Assembly: GCF_001990485.1 (NCBI RefSeq)
Contig: NZ_LBFC01000022.1
Span: 62,001 to 126,000 of the forward strand
Source: Thermosipho affectus
Lineage (GTDB): Bacteria > Thermotogota > Thermotogae > Thermotogales > Fervidobacteriaceae
Direction of reading: 5' to 3'
DNA length: 64,000 bases
A program made the translations under genes and the position numbers. This document shows, one piece after another, positions 1-10,309 of this stretch; position 1 is the first letter of the stretch; each line of letters opens with the position of its first letter. The notes beneath the pieces are model-generated. The model had not been told where the DNA came from, did no database searches, and saw only the letters and a list, made by a program, of their open reading frames with translations.

Positions 1-84
1 GAAATACAAAACTTAACTGACAAATATGTTGAAGAGTTGGATAAGTTATTTGAGAAGAAAGAAAAGGAGATAATGGAGTTTTAA
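1..84 (+). CDS. frr: Ribosome recycling factor, C-terminal end (partial)
   Basis: Frame 1 is open from the window edge to TAA at 82-84 and encodes 27 residues ending in KEKEIMEF. The charged helical tail, with DKYVEELDKLFEKKEKEIM, resembles the C-terminal helix of ribosome recycling factor, which splits post-termination ribosomes together with EF-G. The frr-uppS-cdsA order is widespread in bacteria and supports the call. uppS starts one base after the stop, so the genes are probably cotranscribed. Only the tail is visible, so the identification rests partly on context. Confidence 0.8.
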   Translation, partial: EIQNLTDKYVEELDKLFEKKEKEIMEF

Positions 85-85
85 T

Positions 86-763
86 ATGTTGCGGCATATA
101 GCTTTTATAATGGATGGAAATGGAAGATGGGCGAAAAGACAAAATAAGCCTAGAATGTATGGTCATTACAAGGGAGCGTATAAAATTGAGGAAGTAGTAA
201 GATGGTCTGCAAAACGTGGTGTAAAGTACACCACGTTTTATGCATTTTCAACGGAAAATTGGAAAAGACCGAAAAAAGAAGTAAATTTTATCTTTGGCCT
301 TCTGCAGAGTAAAATTGCTGAATTTTACGAAAGAATGGATAAAGAAGGAGTAAAACTAGTCTTTTCAGGACGTCTAAAAGAATTGGGTGATAAGATATAC
401 AATATTTGTAGAGAATATGAAGAAAAGACGAAGAATAATGAGAGAATAGTTGTAAATATGGCAATAAATTACGGAGGGAGAGCAGAGATAATAGATGCTG
501 TTAATAGAATTTTAGAGAGTGGACTACAGAAAATAGATGAAAATATTTTTAATTCGTTTCTTTATAGACCTGAAATTCCTGATCCAGATTTGATAATTAG
601 AACTTCTGGAGAAATGAGGTTAAGTAATTTTTTAACATGGGAAGCTGCGTACAGTGAACTTTATTTTACAAATGTTTTGTGGCCAGATTTTTCAGAAAAA
701 GATTTGCAAGAGGCGATAGATGATTATTTCAAAAGGAATAGGAGATTTGGGGGGATAAAGTGA
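86..763 (+). CDS. uppS: Undecaprenyl diphosphate synthase
   Basis: Cis-prenyltransferase that condenses eight isopentenyl diphosphates onto farnesyl diphosphate to make the C55 lipid carrier for peptidoglycan and other glycans. The 225-residue protein has the family signatures in order: MDGNGRWAK at 9-17 with the catalytic Asp10, FSTENW at 54-59, and RTSGE at 172-176 followed by ELYFTNVLWPDF. Length is slightly below the usual 240-250. The start lies one base past the frr stop, and the end overlaps the cdsA GTG start by four bases, which indicates coupled translation. It belongs with murA and mreB downstream in an envelope operon. Confidence 0.97.
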   Translation: MLRHIAFIMDGNGRWAKRQNKPRMYGHYKGAYKIEEVVRWSAKRGVKYTTFYAFSTENWKRPKKEVNFIFGLLQSKIAEFYERMDKEGVKLVFSGRLKELGDKIYNICREYEEKTKNNERIVVNMAINYGGRAEIIDAVNRILESGLQKIDENIFNSFLYRPEIPDPDLIIRTSGEMRLSNFLTWEAAYSELYFTNVLWPDFSEKDLQEAIDDYFKRNRRFGGIK

Positions 764-1581
764 AAGAAGAAACCAAAGTTAGGCTTTTTTCCGCATTAAT
801 TGTTGCGCCGGTTGTTGTTATATGCTTTGTTTCGTATCAAAGTTTGATAGGGCTAGTTTCCGCTATTGTTTTTTTGGCAAGTTCTGAGTTATATTTTTCA
901 ACGTTGATGAAGTACAAAAAAATGGGAGTAATTGTATTGTATATTATCATTGTTTCCGCATTTCCCGTTTTGTTTGGTTTATGGTTTATAAATTTTTCTA
1001 TGGAATTGTTTAGTGTATTATTTATAATGGGTATTTTAGTAACATTAGTTTTGGTAAAGAATAAAGATATAGTTATGGAATATTTTGGTGTTTTTTCCAT
1101 ATCTATGATTTACATTTCATTTAATCTTTCTTTTTTTATTCCACTTTATAAATATTATGGTGCATCGCTGGCTTTACTAACATTAACTCTATCCTGGGCA
1201 TATGATAGTTTTGCGTACTTTTTTGGTCTTGCTTTTGGGAAACACAAATTATCTAAAGTTTACAGTCCAAATAAAAGTTATGAAGGGCTTTTTGGAGGAA
1301 TTTTTGGTACATTTATTTATGTTTTAATTTATTTTTATGTTATGAAAACCTTTTTTCAATGCAATACTAATATTAGTTATTTGTATTCTGTGCCTTTTGC
1401 TATAATTACAGGACTATTTGATACATTGGGAGATCTTTTTGAATCTGCTATAAAGAGGGCATATGGTTTAAAGCATATAGGAAAATTTATGCCTGGACAT
1501 GGAGGAATGTTAGATAGAATAGATGGATTGTTATTTGTTGCTCCGATTATATTTATATTTTTGAAAATTTTTGTAGGTTAA
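760..1581 (+). CDS. cdsA: Phosphatidate cytidylyltransferase
   Basis: Integral membrane enzyme that makes CDP-diacylglycerol from phosphatidic acid and CTP, the branch point of phospholipid synthesis. The 273-residue protein is strongly hydrophobic with about eight membrane segments. The C-terminal signature is present: GDLFES with Asp225, KRAYGLKH at 233-239, PGHGG, and DRID with Asp252. Asp225 and Asp252 are 27 residues apart, the same spacing as the two metal-binding aspartates I recall for Thermotoga maritima CdsA. The usual Lys-Asp of the signature reads Lys-His at residue 239. The start is GTG, overlapping the uppS stop. Confidence 0.95.
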   Translation: MKEETKVRLFSALIVAPVVVICFVSYQSLIGLVSAIVFLASSELYFSTLMKYKKMGVIVLYIIIVSAFPVLFGLWFINFSMELFSVLFIMGILVTLVLVKNKDIVMEYFGVFSISMIYISFNLSFFIPLYKYYGASLALLTLTLSWAYDSFAYFFGLAFGKHKLSKVYSPNKSYEGLFGGIFGTFIYVLIYFYVMKTFFQCNTNISYLYSVPFAIITGLFDTLGDLFESAIKRAYGLKHIGKFMPGHGGMLDRIDGLLFVAPIIFIFLKIFVG

Positions 1582-1593
1582 GGAGGTAACTGT

Positions 1594-4173
1594 ATGCAAA
1601 GCGAAGAGATAAGGCAGCTATTTCTAGAATTTTTCGAGAAGAAAGGTCATAAAATTTTACCTAGTGCTTCTTTGATTCCAGATGACCCACAATTAATGTT
1701 TACAGTTGCGGGTATGGTTCCTTTTAAACCTATTTTTTGGGGAAAGGTTGATCCTATTTATACACGTATAGCAACGTGTCAAAAATGTATAAGAACAACT
1801 GATATAGAGAATGTGGGAAGAACACCAAGACATCATACTTTTTTTGAAATGCTTGGAAATTTTTCTTTTGGTGATTATTTTAAAAGAGAGGCAATTGAAT
1901 TGGCATGGGAATTTATAACACAAATTTTAAAAATACCAGAAGAGAAGTTGTGGATATCGGTGTATGAAAAAGATGATGAAGCATACGAAATTTGGAGAAA
2001 TGTAGGAATACCTTCGCAAAAAATTTTAAGGTTGGGAAAGGAAGATAATTTTTGGGGGCCTGCGGGTCCTACAGGTCCTTGTGGACCGGACACTGAAATT
2101 TTTTACGATACAGGTATGGAAGTTGAAACTGCAGATGGCAAAGAACCAAATCCTGCAAATACAGAAGGGCGTTTTGTGGAGATATGGAATTTAGTTTTTA
2201 CGGAATATTATCAAGATGAAAATGGAAATTTATTACCTTTGAAGAGAAGAAATATCGATACAGGTGCTGGGTTGGAAAGAATTGCCGCAATGATGCAAGG
2301 CGTATATTATAACTTTGATACTGATTTATTTTTACCTATTATAAATAGGATTTCTGATATTTTGAAAGTTGATTATGCAAAAGATCAGAGAAAGGACGTA
2401 TCAATTCGTGTTATTGCTGATCATATTAGAGCTTTAGTATTTTTAATTTCCGATGGTGTGTTTCCATCTAACGAAGGAAGAGGCTATGTTTTAAGAAGAA
2501 TTTTACGAAGGGCTGCAAGGCATGGTAAGTTACTTGGAGCAGATAGGCCATTTTTGTACAATGTTGTAGATGCTGTAGTAGAGAAAATGGGAAAGATTTA
2601 CCCGGAAATTGTGGAGAAATCTAATTTTGTTAAAAAAATTATTCATGGAGAAGAAGAGAGGTTTTTACAAAATTTGAATAAAGGACTTGAAATTGTAGAA
2701 AAAGTTGTCAGAGAATCTGGGGGAAAAATAGATGGAAAATCTGCTTTTAAATTATACGATACTTATGGATTTCCACTGGATATTTTAAAGGATCTTGCAA
2801 ATGAAAATGGATATGTACTTGATGAAGAGGGTTTCAATAAATACATGGAGGAACAAAGAAAAAAGGCGAGGAATGCAGCAGGAGAAGTTGAATTTTCTGA
2901 AAGAACAGAATATGAGTCTTTGAATTTTCACACAGAATTTGTAGGATACGATACACTAGAGACAGATGTAAAAGTTTTAAAGATTAAGACAGATGATTTT
3001 GTCGATAGTGTTGAAAACGTAGAATGTGAGTTGGTTTTTGATGTTACTCCTTTTTATCCTGAAAAAGGTGGACAGGTTTCCGATAAAGGTGTAATTAGTT
3101 TTGAAAATGGTAATTTTGAGGTCAAACATGTATATTTACCCGTTGAAGGAATAATAGTTCATAAAGGAGTGTTAAAGGGAAGGGTAAAAGTTGGTGATAA
3201 AGGTGTTGCAAGGGTGGACATGGATAAAAGAAAAGCTACTGCAAGAAATCATACAGCAACGCATTTATTGCATGCGGCGTTAAGAAAGATATTGGGGACT
3301 CATGTTAGACAAGCAGGTTCTTTGGTTGAACCTGAAAGATTGAGGTTTGATTTTACGCATTATGAAGCGTTAACAGAAAAGCAGATAAAAGAGGTTGAAA
3401 AGCTTGTAAATAAAATAGTTTTAGAAGCAATAGATGTGGAAACGGAAATTATGTCTTATGATGAGGCTGTTAGCAAAGGAGCGATGGCATTATTTGAAGA
3501 GAAGTATGGAGATAAAGTTAGAGTTGTAAAAGTATCAGATTTTAGTGAAGAGTTGTGTGGAGGTACACATGTAAAAAATACTGGAGAAATAGGATTGTTT
3601 AAAATTATCAGTGAGGGTTCAGTTAGTGCTGGTGTGCGAAGAATTGAGGCAATAACTGGAATGGTTAGTTTGAATTATTTAAAATCTCTGGAGAATAATT
3701 GGAAAAAGATTAAAAATTTACTTGAAGCAAATGACAGGGATGTATTTGCAAAAATTGAAAAATTGAAAACAGATATCAAGTTATTGGAATCAAAATTCAA
3801 AAAATTTCAGAAAAATATGGTTAATGTTGAGAAGTTATTGGAAGAAGTTAATTTGGAAAGTAACATAAAGTATTTAGTTAAAGAATTTGAAGGATTGGAA
3901 GTTGAGACATTAAGGGAGATATCCGATAGGATAATTGATAAGGGTGTGGATCTTGTAGTATTTTTTAACAAACAAAATGATAAGGTAGTGTTGATAGTAA
4001 AAAGAAGAAAAGACTTAAAAAAATTACATGCTGGTGAAATTGCAAAAACTTTATCTAAAGTTTTAGGTGGCGGTGGTGGTGGAAGACCAGATTTTGCCCA
4101 GGCAGGTGGCAAAGAAGTTTCAAAGATAAGTGATGCAAAGAAAAAATTAGTTGAAATTTTAAAGGAGTGTTAG
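1594..4173 (+). CDS. alaS: Alanyl-tRNA synthetase
   Basis: Class II synthetase charging tRNA-Ala. The 859 residues are in order: the catalytic core ([11 protein letters not shown] and the [22 protein letters not shown] region), a linker, and the editing domain with the zinc-site HTATH at 553-557 and CGGTH at 655-659. A coiled-coil and C-Ala domain with a glycine run ([11 protein letters not shown]) follow. AGGAGG lies eight bases before the ATG. The mreB ATG follows the stop after one base. Full length, with nothing missing from the catalytic or editing motifs. The upstream gap is 12 bases, so there is no room for a T-box leader. Confidence 0.98.
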   Translation: MQSEEIRQLFLEFFEKKGHKILPSASLIPDDPQLMFTVAGMVPFKPIFWGKVDPIYTRIATCQKCIRTTDIENVGRTPRHHTFFEMLGNFSFGDYFKREAIELAWEFITQILKIPEEKLWISVYEKDDEAYEIWRNVGIPSQKILRLGKEDNFWGPAGPTGPCGPDTEIFYDTGMEVETADGKEPNPANTEGRFVEIWNLVFTEYYQDENGNLLPLKRRNIDTGAGLERIAAMMQGVYYNFDTDLFLPIINRISDILKVDYAKDQRKDVSIRVIADHIRALVFLISDGVFPSNEGRGYVLRRILRRAARHGKLLGADRPFLYNVVDAVVEKMGKIYPEIVEKSNFVKKIIHGEEERFLQNLNKGLEIVEKVVRESGGKIDGKSAFKLYDTYGFPLDILKDLANENGYVLDEEGFNKYMEEQRKKARNAAGEVEFSERTEYESLNFHTEFVGYDTLETDVKVLKIKTDDFVDSVENVECELVFDVTPFYPEKGGQVSDKGVISFENGNFEVKHVYLPVEGIIVHKGVLKGRVKVGDKGVARVDMDKRKATARNHTATHLLHAALRKILGTHVRQAGSLVEPERLRFDFTHYEALTEKQIKEVEKLVNKIVLEAIDVETEIMSYDEAVSKGAMALFEEKYGDKVRVVKVSDFSEELCGGTHVKNTGEIGLFKIISEGSVSAGVRRIEAITGMVSLNYLKSLENNWKKIKNLLEANDRDVFAKIEKLKTDIKLLESKFKKFQKNMVNVEKLLEEVNLESNIKYLVKEFEGLEVETLREISDRIIDKGVDLVVFFNKQNDKVVLIVKRRKDLKKLHAGEIAKTLSKVLGGGGGGRPDFAQAGGKEVSKISDAKKKLVEILKEC

Positions 4174-4174
4174 T

Positions 4175-5188
4175 ATGTTTAAAAGATACGATATGGGGAT
4201 AGATTTGGGGACTGCTAATACATTAGTCTATGTAAGAGATAAAGGGATAGTAATAAATGAACCTTCGGTTGTTGCAATAAATGTAGAAAATGATGAAGTT
4301 TTAAAAGTTGGAAATGAAGCAAAAAATATGATTGGAAAAACTCCTTCATATATAAAAGCAATACGGCCATTGAAAGACGGAGTTATTGCTGATTACAATG
4401 TAGCACTTGCTATGCTTACTTATTTTATTAATAGAGCTCAAAATGGTTTTTCATTTTTCAGACCCATGGTTGTTGTTGGAGTACCTGTGGGAATTACTGA
4501 AGTTGAAAGTAGGGCAATACTTGAGGCAGGTAATGAAGCTGGTGCAAAACGAGTTTTTTTAATAGAAGAACCTATGGCTACAGCTATCGGTGCTAATTTG
4601 AATGTTGAGGAACCAACGGGCAATATGGTAGTGGACATAGGAGGAGGTACTACCGAAATTGCCGTTATTTCCTTGGGAAGTCTTGTTACTTGGACTTCAA
4701 TTAGGGTTGCGGGAGATGAACTTGATGAGGCGATTATCCAATATGTAAGAGAAGTGTATAGAGTGATAATTGGTGAGAGAACAGCAGAAAGGGTTAAAAT
4801 TGAGATTGGAAATGTATTTCCAGATAAGGAATATGATGAACTTGAAACGAGCATTACCGGAATAGATTTGTCAAGCGGACTTCCAAAAAGGCTTGTGTTA
4901 AGAGGTGGTGAAATAAGAGAAGCTTTGAAACCTATAATAATGCAAATTGTAGATTCTACAAAGGCAACTTTGGAAAAGACTCCTCCGGAGTTAGTGGCAG
5001 ATATTACAGAGAAAGGAATAGTAGTTGCAGGTGGAGGAGCACTACTTAGGGGTATTACTACGTTGATGAAGAAAGAGACGGGAATAGAGGCGTTTGTTGC
5101 AGATGAACCTATGACTTGCGTAGCACGTGGTGCAGGGATGGTACTTGATAAAGTTTCAATATTATCAAGATTGAGGAGAAATGAATGA
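4175..5188 (+). CDS. mreB: Rod shape-determining protein MreB (bacterial actin)
   Basis: Actin-fold ATPase that forms membrane-associated filaments guiding lateral wall synthesis. The 337-residue product has phosphate-1 motif [13 protein letters not shown] near the N terminus, phosphate-2 motif [17 protein letters not shown] around 155, and adenosine motif [13 protein letters not shown] around 285. Length matches typical MreB. It starts one base after the alaS stop and overlaps the next gene by four bases (ATGA). Placement between lipid-carrier synthesis and murA suits a role in wall elongation. Confidence 0.97.
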   Translation: MFKRYDMGIDLGTANTLVYVRDKGIVINEPSVVAINVENDEVLKVGNEAKNMIGKTPSYIKAIRPLKDGVIADYNVALAMLTYFINRAQNGFSFFRPMVVVGVPVGITEVESRAILEAGNEAGAKRVFLIEEPMATAIGANLNVEEPTGNMVVDIGGGTTEIAVISLGSLVTWTSIRVAGDELDEAIIQYVREVYRVIIGERTAERVKIEIGNVFPDKEYDELETSITGIDLSSGLPKRLVLRGGEIREALKPIIMQIVDSTKATLEKTPPELVADITEKGIVVAGGGALLRGITTLMKKETGIEAFVADEPMTCVARGAGMVLDKVSILSRLRRNE

Positions 5189-5799
5189 AAAAAGTAGAAA
5201 TTCTGATGTTATCTTTTTTATTACTTATCTTTATTTTTATTTTTAATTATATGTTTGAAGATAAAGTTTTGGAAAGTGTAAATGTATTTTTTGAAAAAAC
5301 ATCTTATCCGTTTTTTTTACTAAGAAAAGGTTTAAATACTTTATTTGATGATGATGTAAAATATAAAATGGTGTATTTTGGCATCGAAAAGGATGAATTA
5401 GTTCCCTTAAGTTTTTCTGAAAAGGGGATTTACTTTTTTGGAGTAGATGCTACTGGTGTGATATTAACAAATGATAAAAGGTTATTTGGGATAGTAAATA
5501 CTACTGGTAATTTTGTTTTTGTAAAAAAATGGTGGTATGATAAATTTGAAGTTACGGTGGTAACGGATAAGTTTGAAATTGAAGCGTTGCTTGATAATGG
5601 AAATTTGGAATTTTTTGATAGTGTAGAAGTAAAAAATGGAAATATATATTATTCAAAGTATTTACCATATGGAGTTTATTTGCACAATTTAGGTGTTAGG
5701 TTGGGTTATATAAAAGATGGGAAGGTCTATTTAAATCTTACAAATTTCAATCTAAATACACACTTTTTTTTATTAGAAGATTATATTAGGAGGAGATAG
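5185..5799 (+). CDS. Membrane-anchored protein directly after mreB (MreC position, unconfirmed)
   Basis: 204 residues with one N-terminal membrane helix (about 5-24) followed by a soluble, probably extracytoplasmic, beta-rich segment. It overlaps mreB by four bases, the slot usually held by mreC. MreC is normally longer (about 270-300 residues), with a coiled coil after the helix and two beta barrels. Here the coiled coil is very short and only part of the beta region could fit. I see no diagnostic MreC motif. A shortened or highly diverged MreC is the best guess from position and topology; otherwise it is an uncharacterised envelope protein. Confidence 0.5.
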   Translation: MKKVEILMLSFLLLIFIFIFNYMFEDKVLESVNVFFEKTSYPFFLLRKGLNTLFDDDVKYKMVYFGIEKDELVPLSFSEKGIYFFGVDATGVILTNDKRLFGIVNTTGNFVFVKKWWYDKFEVTVVTDKFEIEALLDNGNLEFFDSVEVKNGNIYYSKYLPYGVYLHNLGVRLGYIKDGKVYLNLTNFNLNTHFFLLEDYIRRR

Positions 5800-5800
5800 A

Positions 5801-6394
5801 ATGGGTGAATATGAAAAAATGACAAAAGAGGAATTGATAGTTAGAATTAGAGAGTTAGAAGATGAGTTATTATTACTCAAAACAAGACAAAACGAGCTTG
5901 AAAGCTTGCTTACTGAATATTCAGAGATTGTAAAGAAGCAATTTGAAGCCTTTGATGATTTTATAAAAGATTTGGGAACAAAGAGAATGATTGACCCGTT
6001 AACAAGGGTTTATTCGAAAGAACATATATTGAAATTAATAAGCTATTATCATCAAAAAGCATTTGAAGAAAACTTTGAATATGCTATTATTCTGATTAAG
6101 TTGAGAGGAATAAATGAAAAAGAAGATTTTGAAAAGGAACAAATTATTATTACCTTAGGTAAAGTTTTAAGAGAATCGGTTAGAGTTCCTTTAGATAGTA
6201 TTGGAAGATATTCATATGATTCATTCTTAGTGCTATTGACCGAAATTTCAAAAGAAAATGCAAATGTTGTAAAGGATAGAATAGAAAGTTTAATGAATAT
6301 TAAACTTCCAGAAGTGGAGTTTGACATAAAAATGGCTACATATCCTTACGATTCAACAAACCTTGAAGAACTATTAAATATTGTGAAAGAATGA
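5801..6394 (+). CDS. Coiled coil plus degenerate GGDEF domain protein
   Basis: 197 residues. Residues 1-60 are heptad-like and charged, predicting a coiled coil. From MIDPLTRVYSKEHI (about 63) the sequence follows a GGDEF diguanylate cyclase fold, including the D-LT-VYS entry motif. The signature loop that should read GGDEF is RYSYDSF at 136-142, so cyclase catalysis is not expected. No RxxD inhibitory site is obvious. The domain may bind c-di-GMP or GTP, or act only in dimerisation. AGGAGG precedes the ATG, and the gene sits between mreB and murA, suggesting a link to cell shape. Confidence 0.7.
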   Translation: MGEYEKMTKEELIVRIRELEDELLLLKTRQNELESLLTEYSEIVKKQFEAFDDFIKDLGTKRMIDPLTRVYSKEHILKLISYYHQKAFEENFEYAIILIKLRGINEKEDFEKEQIIITLGKVLRESVRVPLDSIGRYSYDSFLVLLTEISKENANVVKDRIESLMNIKLPEVEFDIKMATYPYDSTNLEELLNIVKE

Positions 6395-6403
6395 GGGATT
6401 AAA

Positions 6404-7654
6404 TTGGGATATTTTGTGCTAGAAAAATCTGTATTAAATGGTGAAGTGGTTATTTCAGGTGCTAAGAATGCAGCGCTTCCTATTTTGGCAGCCACTATAT
6501 TAATTGATGATGAAATAGAGTTACGTAATGTGCCCGATTTGCTTGATATTAGAACGATGATTGATATTCTAAAAGAGACGGGCAAAAATGTGTATTTTGA
6601 AAATAACATTGTTAGGATTTCGGGAGTTGCTAAGAATAAAGTGATTCCATATGATTTAGTAAGAAAAATGAGAGCTTCTTTTAACGTTTTAGGGCCTTTA
6701 GTGTTGAGGTTAGGAGAGGGGCAGGTTTCATTGCCAGGGGGGTGTGCAATAGGAGTTAGGCCAGTAGATTATCATATAATGGGGTTAAAAAAACTTGGTT
6801 TTAGTATAGAAATTGAACATGGCGAGGTTTTTGCAAAAAGAGGAAAAAGTGAAGGGGAAATTTTTATTACATTACCTTTTCCCAGTGTAGGTGCAACAGA
6901 ACATTTAATGACAACTGCTGCATTATTAGATGGTGTAGAAGTTGTTATAGAAAACGCTGCAATGGAGCCAGAGATTGTTGATCTTCAGAAATTTTTGAAC
7001 AAAATGGGAGCGAATGTAGTTGGTGCTGGAACGAGAAAAATTATAGTAAAAGGAGTTAAAAGACTTTCAGGTGGAACATATAGTGTAATGCCAGATAGAA
7101 TAGAAGCGGGGACTTATGCTATATCTATAGCATCAACAGGTGGTGAAGGGGTTGTAAAAGGTATAATCCCAGAACATTTAGAGATATTATGGGAAGTATT
7201 GGAAGAAACAGGTACAAAGGTTGACATATTTGACTCATATGTTTATGTAAATGGTAAAAATAGGAAAAAGTCTATTAATATAAACATACAACCTTATCCA
7301 GGATTTCCCACTGATTTACAACCTCAAATTATGGTTTATTTATCTGTTGCAAATGGGGCTAGTATGATAATGGAAAATGTATTTAAAAATAGGTTTCATC
7401 ACGTAGATGAATTGGTTAGAATGGGGGCAAAGATAAGAATATTTGATGGAACGGCGATAGTAGAAGGCGTCAAAAAATTAAGTGGAGCCAAAGTTGAGGG
7501 AACCGATTTACGTGCAACTGCTGCACTTATCATTGCAGGATTCCTTGCCGAAGGAAAAACAGAAGTACATAATGATTTTCATGCGCTAAGAGGGTATGAA
7601 AATATAGCGTATAAATTTAAAAAATTGGGTGGAAATATTAAACACGTAATTTGA
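6404..7654 (+). CDS. murA: UDP-N-acetylglucosamine 1-carboxyvinyltransferase
   Basis: First committed enzyme of peptidoglycan precursor synthesis, transferring enolpyruvate from PEP to UDP-GlcNAc in the cytoplasm. The 416 residues match the usual length and form the two-domain EPSP-synthase-like fold. The catalytic cysteine, which is also the fosfomycin target, is Cys114 in [24 protein letters not shown] near the N terminus and GFPTDLQPQ near 305 are typical. The start is TTG after a GAGGG site. The order mreB-anchored protein-GGDEF-murA supports an envelope operon. Confidence 0.97.
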   Translation: MGYFVLEKSVLNGEVVISGAKNAALPILAATILIDDEIELRNVPDLLDIRTMIDILKETGKNVYFENNIVRISGVAKNKVIPYDLVRKMRASFNVLGPLVLRLGEGQVSLPGGCAIGVRPVDYHIMGLKKLGFSIEIEHGEVFAKRGKSEGEIFITLPFPSVGATEHLMTTAALLDGVEVVIENAAMEPEIVDLQKFLNKMGANVVGAGTRKIIVKGVKRLSGGTYSVMPDRIEAGTYAISIASTGGEGVVKGIIPEHLEILWEVLEETGTKVDIFDSYVYVNGKNRKKSININIQPYPGFPTDLQPQIMVYLSVANGASMIMENVFKNRFHHVDELVRMGAKIRIFDGTAIVEGVKKLSGAKVEGTDLRATAALIIAGFLAEGKTEVHNDFHALRGYENIAYKFKKLGGNIKHVI

Positions 7655-7664
7655 GGTGATCTTT

Positions 7665-9449
7665 TTGAATAGAAAGGTTTTGTTGTTTTTTGTAGACGTA
7701 TTCTCTACTTTAATAGCTGGAATTTTAGCTCTTTTTATTAGATTTGGTTTTAATTTTTCTGAGATGAGAAAATACGATGAGTCAATATACGTATACATTA
7801 TAATTTCAGCGTTGGTATACATTTTTAATGGAAATTACAAAGTGGTGTGGAGATATGCAAACCAAAAGGATTTTTTGAAGCTTTTTAGAGCCTCTGTTAT
7901 TTCTTATTTACTCGTTTTGTCATTTTTTCATTTTTATAAGGGAATAGTTTTACCAAGGTCAGTTGGGTTTGTAATGTTTTTATCTTCATTTATTTTACTA
8001 GTTGGTGTAAGACTTTTTTATCAATTTATAATAGAAATAAAAAAAAGTGTAGAAAACAAATACTTGATAATTGGAGCTGGAGATGTAGCTGTTTCAATTG
8101 CAGAAGAAATAATGAAATCTGGTATTGGTGATGTTGTTTGTTTTATAGATGACGATACAAATAAGATTGGCCGTACAATATTTGGAAGGAAGGTCTTTGG
8201 ACCTCTTTCAAAAATTGATGAATATTTAAAGTTATTTTCGTACGATGAAATTATAATTGCTATACCAGAATTAAATAGTCAACGAATTAATAGTATAATT
8301 GAAAAAATAGATCTAAAGAAAACAAAAGTAAAAGTTATTCCTTCTTTCGAAGAACTTTTTAAAGATAAAATCAGAATTGAAGATATTAGGGAAATTTCTT
8401 TGGAAGATATAATCGGTAGAAAACCTGTAAGGGTTGATTTGAGCAGAATAAGGGAGTATATAAAAGATAAAGTTGTTATGATAACAGGAGCTGGTGGAAG
8501 TATAGGCTCTGAGATTTGTAGACAAATAGCTTTTCAAGAACCAAATCGAATTATTCTTTTGGGTAGAGGAGAAAACAGTATTTATGAAATTAACGAGGAA
8601 ATAAGAGAAAAATTTCCCAATTTGGAAGTTTCAAGGGTGATTGGGGATGTGGAAAATTCGAAGTGGATGAGGGAAGTATTTAAAAAGTATAGTCCCGATA
8701 TTGTTTTTCATACGGCAGCTCATAAGCATGTTCCTTTAATGGAAGAAAATCCATATGAAGCTATTAGGGTAAATGTATTTGGTACCGTGAATTTGGTGGA
8801 ACTTTCATGTGAATTTAATGTTGAAAGATTTGTATTTATTTCCACAGACAAAGCGGTTAATCCAACATCTTTTATGGGGTTGAGTAAAAGAATTTCAGAA
8901 CTTTATGTTCTAGCAAAAAAATGCCCTGTAAAGTTTTCAATTGTCAGATTTGGTAATGTTATTGGAAGTCGTGGGAGTGTTTTATGGAAATTTAAAAAAC
9001 AAATTGAAAATGGAAGAGCAGTTACGATAACTCATCCGGAAATGAGAAGGTATTTTATGAGTATTCCAGAGGCTGTTTCGCTAGTTTTACAATCAACTAT
9101 TTTGAATGGAAATTTGTTTGTTTTGGATATGGGAAAGCAGATATATATTGAAAGCGTTGCAAAAAAATTGGCAAAGATTCTAGGGAGGGATGATATTGAT
9201 ATAATTTATACTGGAATTAGAGAAGGCGAAAAATTATACGAGGAATTATTTTATCCTTACGAGGTTCCGTTAAAAACAGAACATCCTAAGATATATTCTG
9301 TGAATTTTTCGGTTCCAATTTCAACTGAACAAATTAAAAATCTTTCTAAAGAGATAATGGAGAATTTGTTAGTAGGAAATATTGAGAAAGCTGTTGGCAT
9401 TGCTAGAAGAATTGTTCCAGAATTTAAATTTAAAGGAGGATTAAAATGA
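7665..9449 (+). CDS. Membrane-anchored nucleotide-sugar 4,6-dehydratase (CapD/WbpM/PglF family)
   Basis: About 594 residues: four N-terminal membrane helices, a CoA-binding-like Rossmann domain (YLIIGAGDVAVSIAEE), then an extended SDR domain (ITGAGGSIGSEICRQI). STDKAVNPTSFMGLSKR carries Met in place of the usual catalytic Tyr of YxxxK, as in the PglF/WbpM subfamily that makes UDP-4-keto-6-deoxy sugars from UDP-GlcNAc. It likely supplies a modified sugar for a surface glycan. I chose TTG at 7665 because GAGGTGAT ends four bases upstream; the in-frame GTG at 7656 lies inside that site. The gene overlaps the next by four bases. Confidence 0.9.
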   Translation: MNRKVLLFFVDVFSTLIAGILALFIRFGFNFSEMRKYDESIYVYIIISALVYIFNGNYKVVWRYANQKDFLKLFRASVISYLLVLSFFHFYKGIVLPRSVGFVMFLSSFILLVGVRLFYQFIIEIKKSVENKYLIIGAGDVAVSIAEEIMKSGIGDVVCFIDDDTNKIGRTIFGRKVFGPLSKIDEYLKLFSYDEIIIAIPELNSQRINSIIEKIDLKKTKVKVIPSFEELFKDKIRIEDIREISLEDIIGRKPVRVDLSRIREYIKDKVVMITGAGGSIGSEICRQIAFQEPNRIILLGRGENSIYEINEEIREKFPNLEVSRVIGDVENSKWMREVFKKYSPDIVFHTAAHKHVPLMEENPYEAIRVNVFGTVNLVELSCEFNVERFVFISTDKAVNPTSFMGLSKRISELYVLAKKCPVKFSIVRFGNVIGSRGSVLWKFKKQIENGRAVTITHPEMRRYFMSIPEAVSLVLQSTILNGNLFVLDMGKQIYIESVAKKLAKILGRDDIDIIYTGIREGEKLYEELFYPYEVPLKTEHPKIYSVNFSVPISTEQIKNLSKEIMENLLVGNIEKAVGIARRIVPEFKFKGGLK

Positions 9450-9955
9450 AGTTTATAGATTCATTTGTATTTAAATATGTAAAAAAAGAAAAAAAGAATG
9501 ATTTTTCCAAAATTTTAAACGAGATATCTAAATTTTCAGAGCAAGGAATTAATTTTTCGGTAGAGTTAAATGAGAATATAGGGCGTTTAAGATTAGAATT
9601 GTACGAAACAAATCAAGAAAAAGATTTGATTTTTTTCAAGGGTTTATTATACACTAATATAGACAAAGTAGATTTTTCTAATTTGAGGGGATTTTCTGAA
9701 AAGATTGTATTACCATCTGGTTTAGTTTTAGATTATGCGATTTCCGAAGGTGCAAAGAGTGCCATTAAAGGGTTATTTTTAGACGGAGATGTAGCTTACG
9801 TAGTAGTTGACAGTAAAAAAACAGAAAAATTAACAAATAAAGCACTGGCAATTTTAGTGTTAGAATATTTGGTTAACAACGTCTTTGAAGTAAAGTTTAA
9901 TCAAGATGATTATGAAATAGAGATTGAAACTGAATTAACTGATTATTTTATATAA
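9446..9955 (+). CDS. Uncharacterised protein
   Basis: 169 residues, soluble, without signal peptide, membrane helix or recognised motif. The N-terminal region is basic (KYVKKEKKN), and the rest alternates short beta and helical stretches. AAAGGAGG lies before the ATG, and the start overlaps the stop of the dehydratase gene by four bases. It is a real gene by ribosome site, coupling and codon use like its neighbours. Position suggests the same transcript as the envelope genes; no function can be assigned. Confidence 0.7.
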   Translation: MKFIDSFVFKYVKKEKKNDFSKILNEISKFSEQGINFSVELNENIGRLRLELYETNQEKDLIFFKGLLYTNIDKVDFSNLRGFSEKIVLPSGLVLDYAISEGAKSAIKGLFLDGDVAYVVVDSKKTEKLTNKALAILVLEYLVNNVFEVKFNQDDYEIEIETELTDYFI

Positions 9956-9970
9956 AAAAGAGGTTAAAGC

Positions 9971-10258
9971 ATGATAAGTGGTTTGGTATTATTATCAATA
10001 GGAGTGTTGCTATTATTTTCTATATTTTTTTCTTTTTCATTTTCTCTAATATTTTATTTTGGTCTTTTTATTGGAGTATTTGGTTTTTATAGGATAATAA
10101 AGGAATTTCCAAAAGGAGTTGCAGCTATTATATTGGGGATTATAGTTATACTGCATGGTTTAAGTTATATAAAATTAACATTTTTTGATTTCATTTTGGT
10201 ACTAGTCAGTGCTGGGCTAATAGAAGTAGGCTTAGGATATATTGTAAAGAAAAAGTAA
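9971..10258 (+). CDS. Small integral membrane protein, uncharacterised
   Basis: 95 residues, nearly all hydrophobic, with three probable membrane helices (about 3-20, 21-44 and 55-90, the last possibly a hairpin) and a basic C terminus ending IVKKK, which suggests a cytoplasmic tail. AGAGGT lies upstream of the ATG. It closes the envelope run; the next gene has its own promoter-like element. No family recognised. Confidence 0.65.
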   Translation: MISGLVLLSIGVLLLFSIFFSFSFSLIFYFGLFIGVFGFYRIIKEFPKGVAAIILGIIVILHGLSYIKLTFFDFILVLVSAGLIEVGLGYIVKKK

Positions 10259-10264
10259 CTAAAA

Positions 10265-10275
10265 TGTGATATAAT
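10265..10275 (+). promoter_or_regulatory. Extended -10 promoter for the EF-G-like gene
   Basis: TGTGATATAAT contains a perfect TATAAT (10270-10275) with an upstream TG. No good -35 is seen at the usual distance (TTGTAA at 10242 is too far). It falls 35 bases before the ATG at 10310. Confidence 0.5.
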
Positions 10276-10309
10276 AGGGATTGCAATAAAAATAAATGGA
10301 GGTGGGCTA

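Noticed and set aside
1693-2093. Minus-strand open frames inside alaS, and many similar ones
   Set aside because: They mirror real genes in AT-rich sequence, lack ribosome sites and have low-complexity products. The same applies to the long antisense frames in flgE, fliK, rel and coaBC.
7656-7658. GTG 7656 as the start of the CapD-type gene
   Set aside because: It lies within the GAGGTGAT ribosome site; TTG 7665 is correctly spaced.
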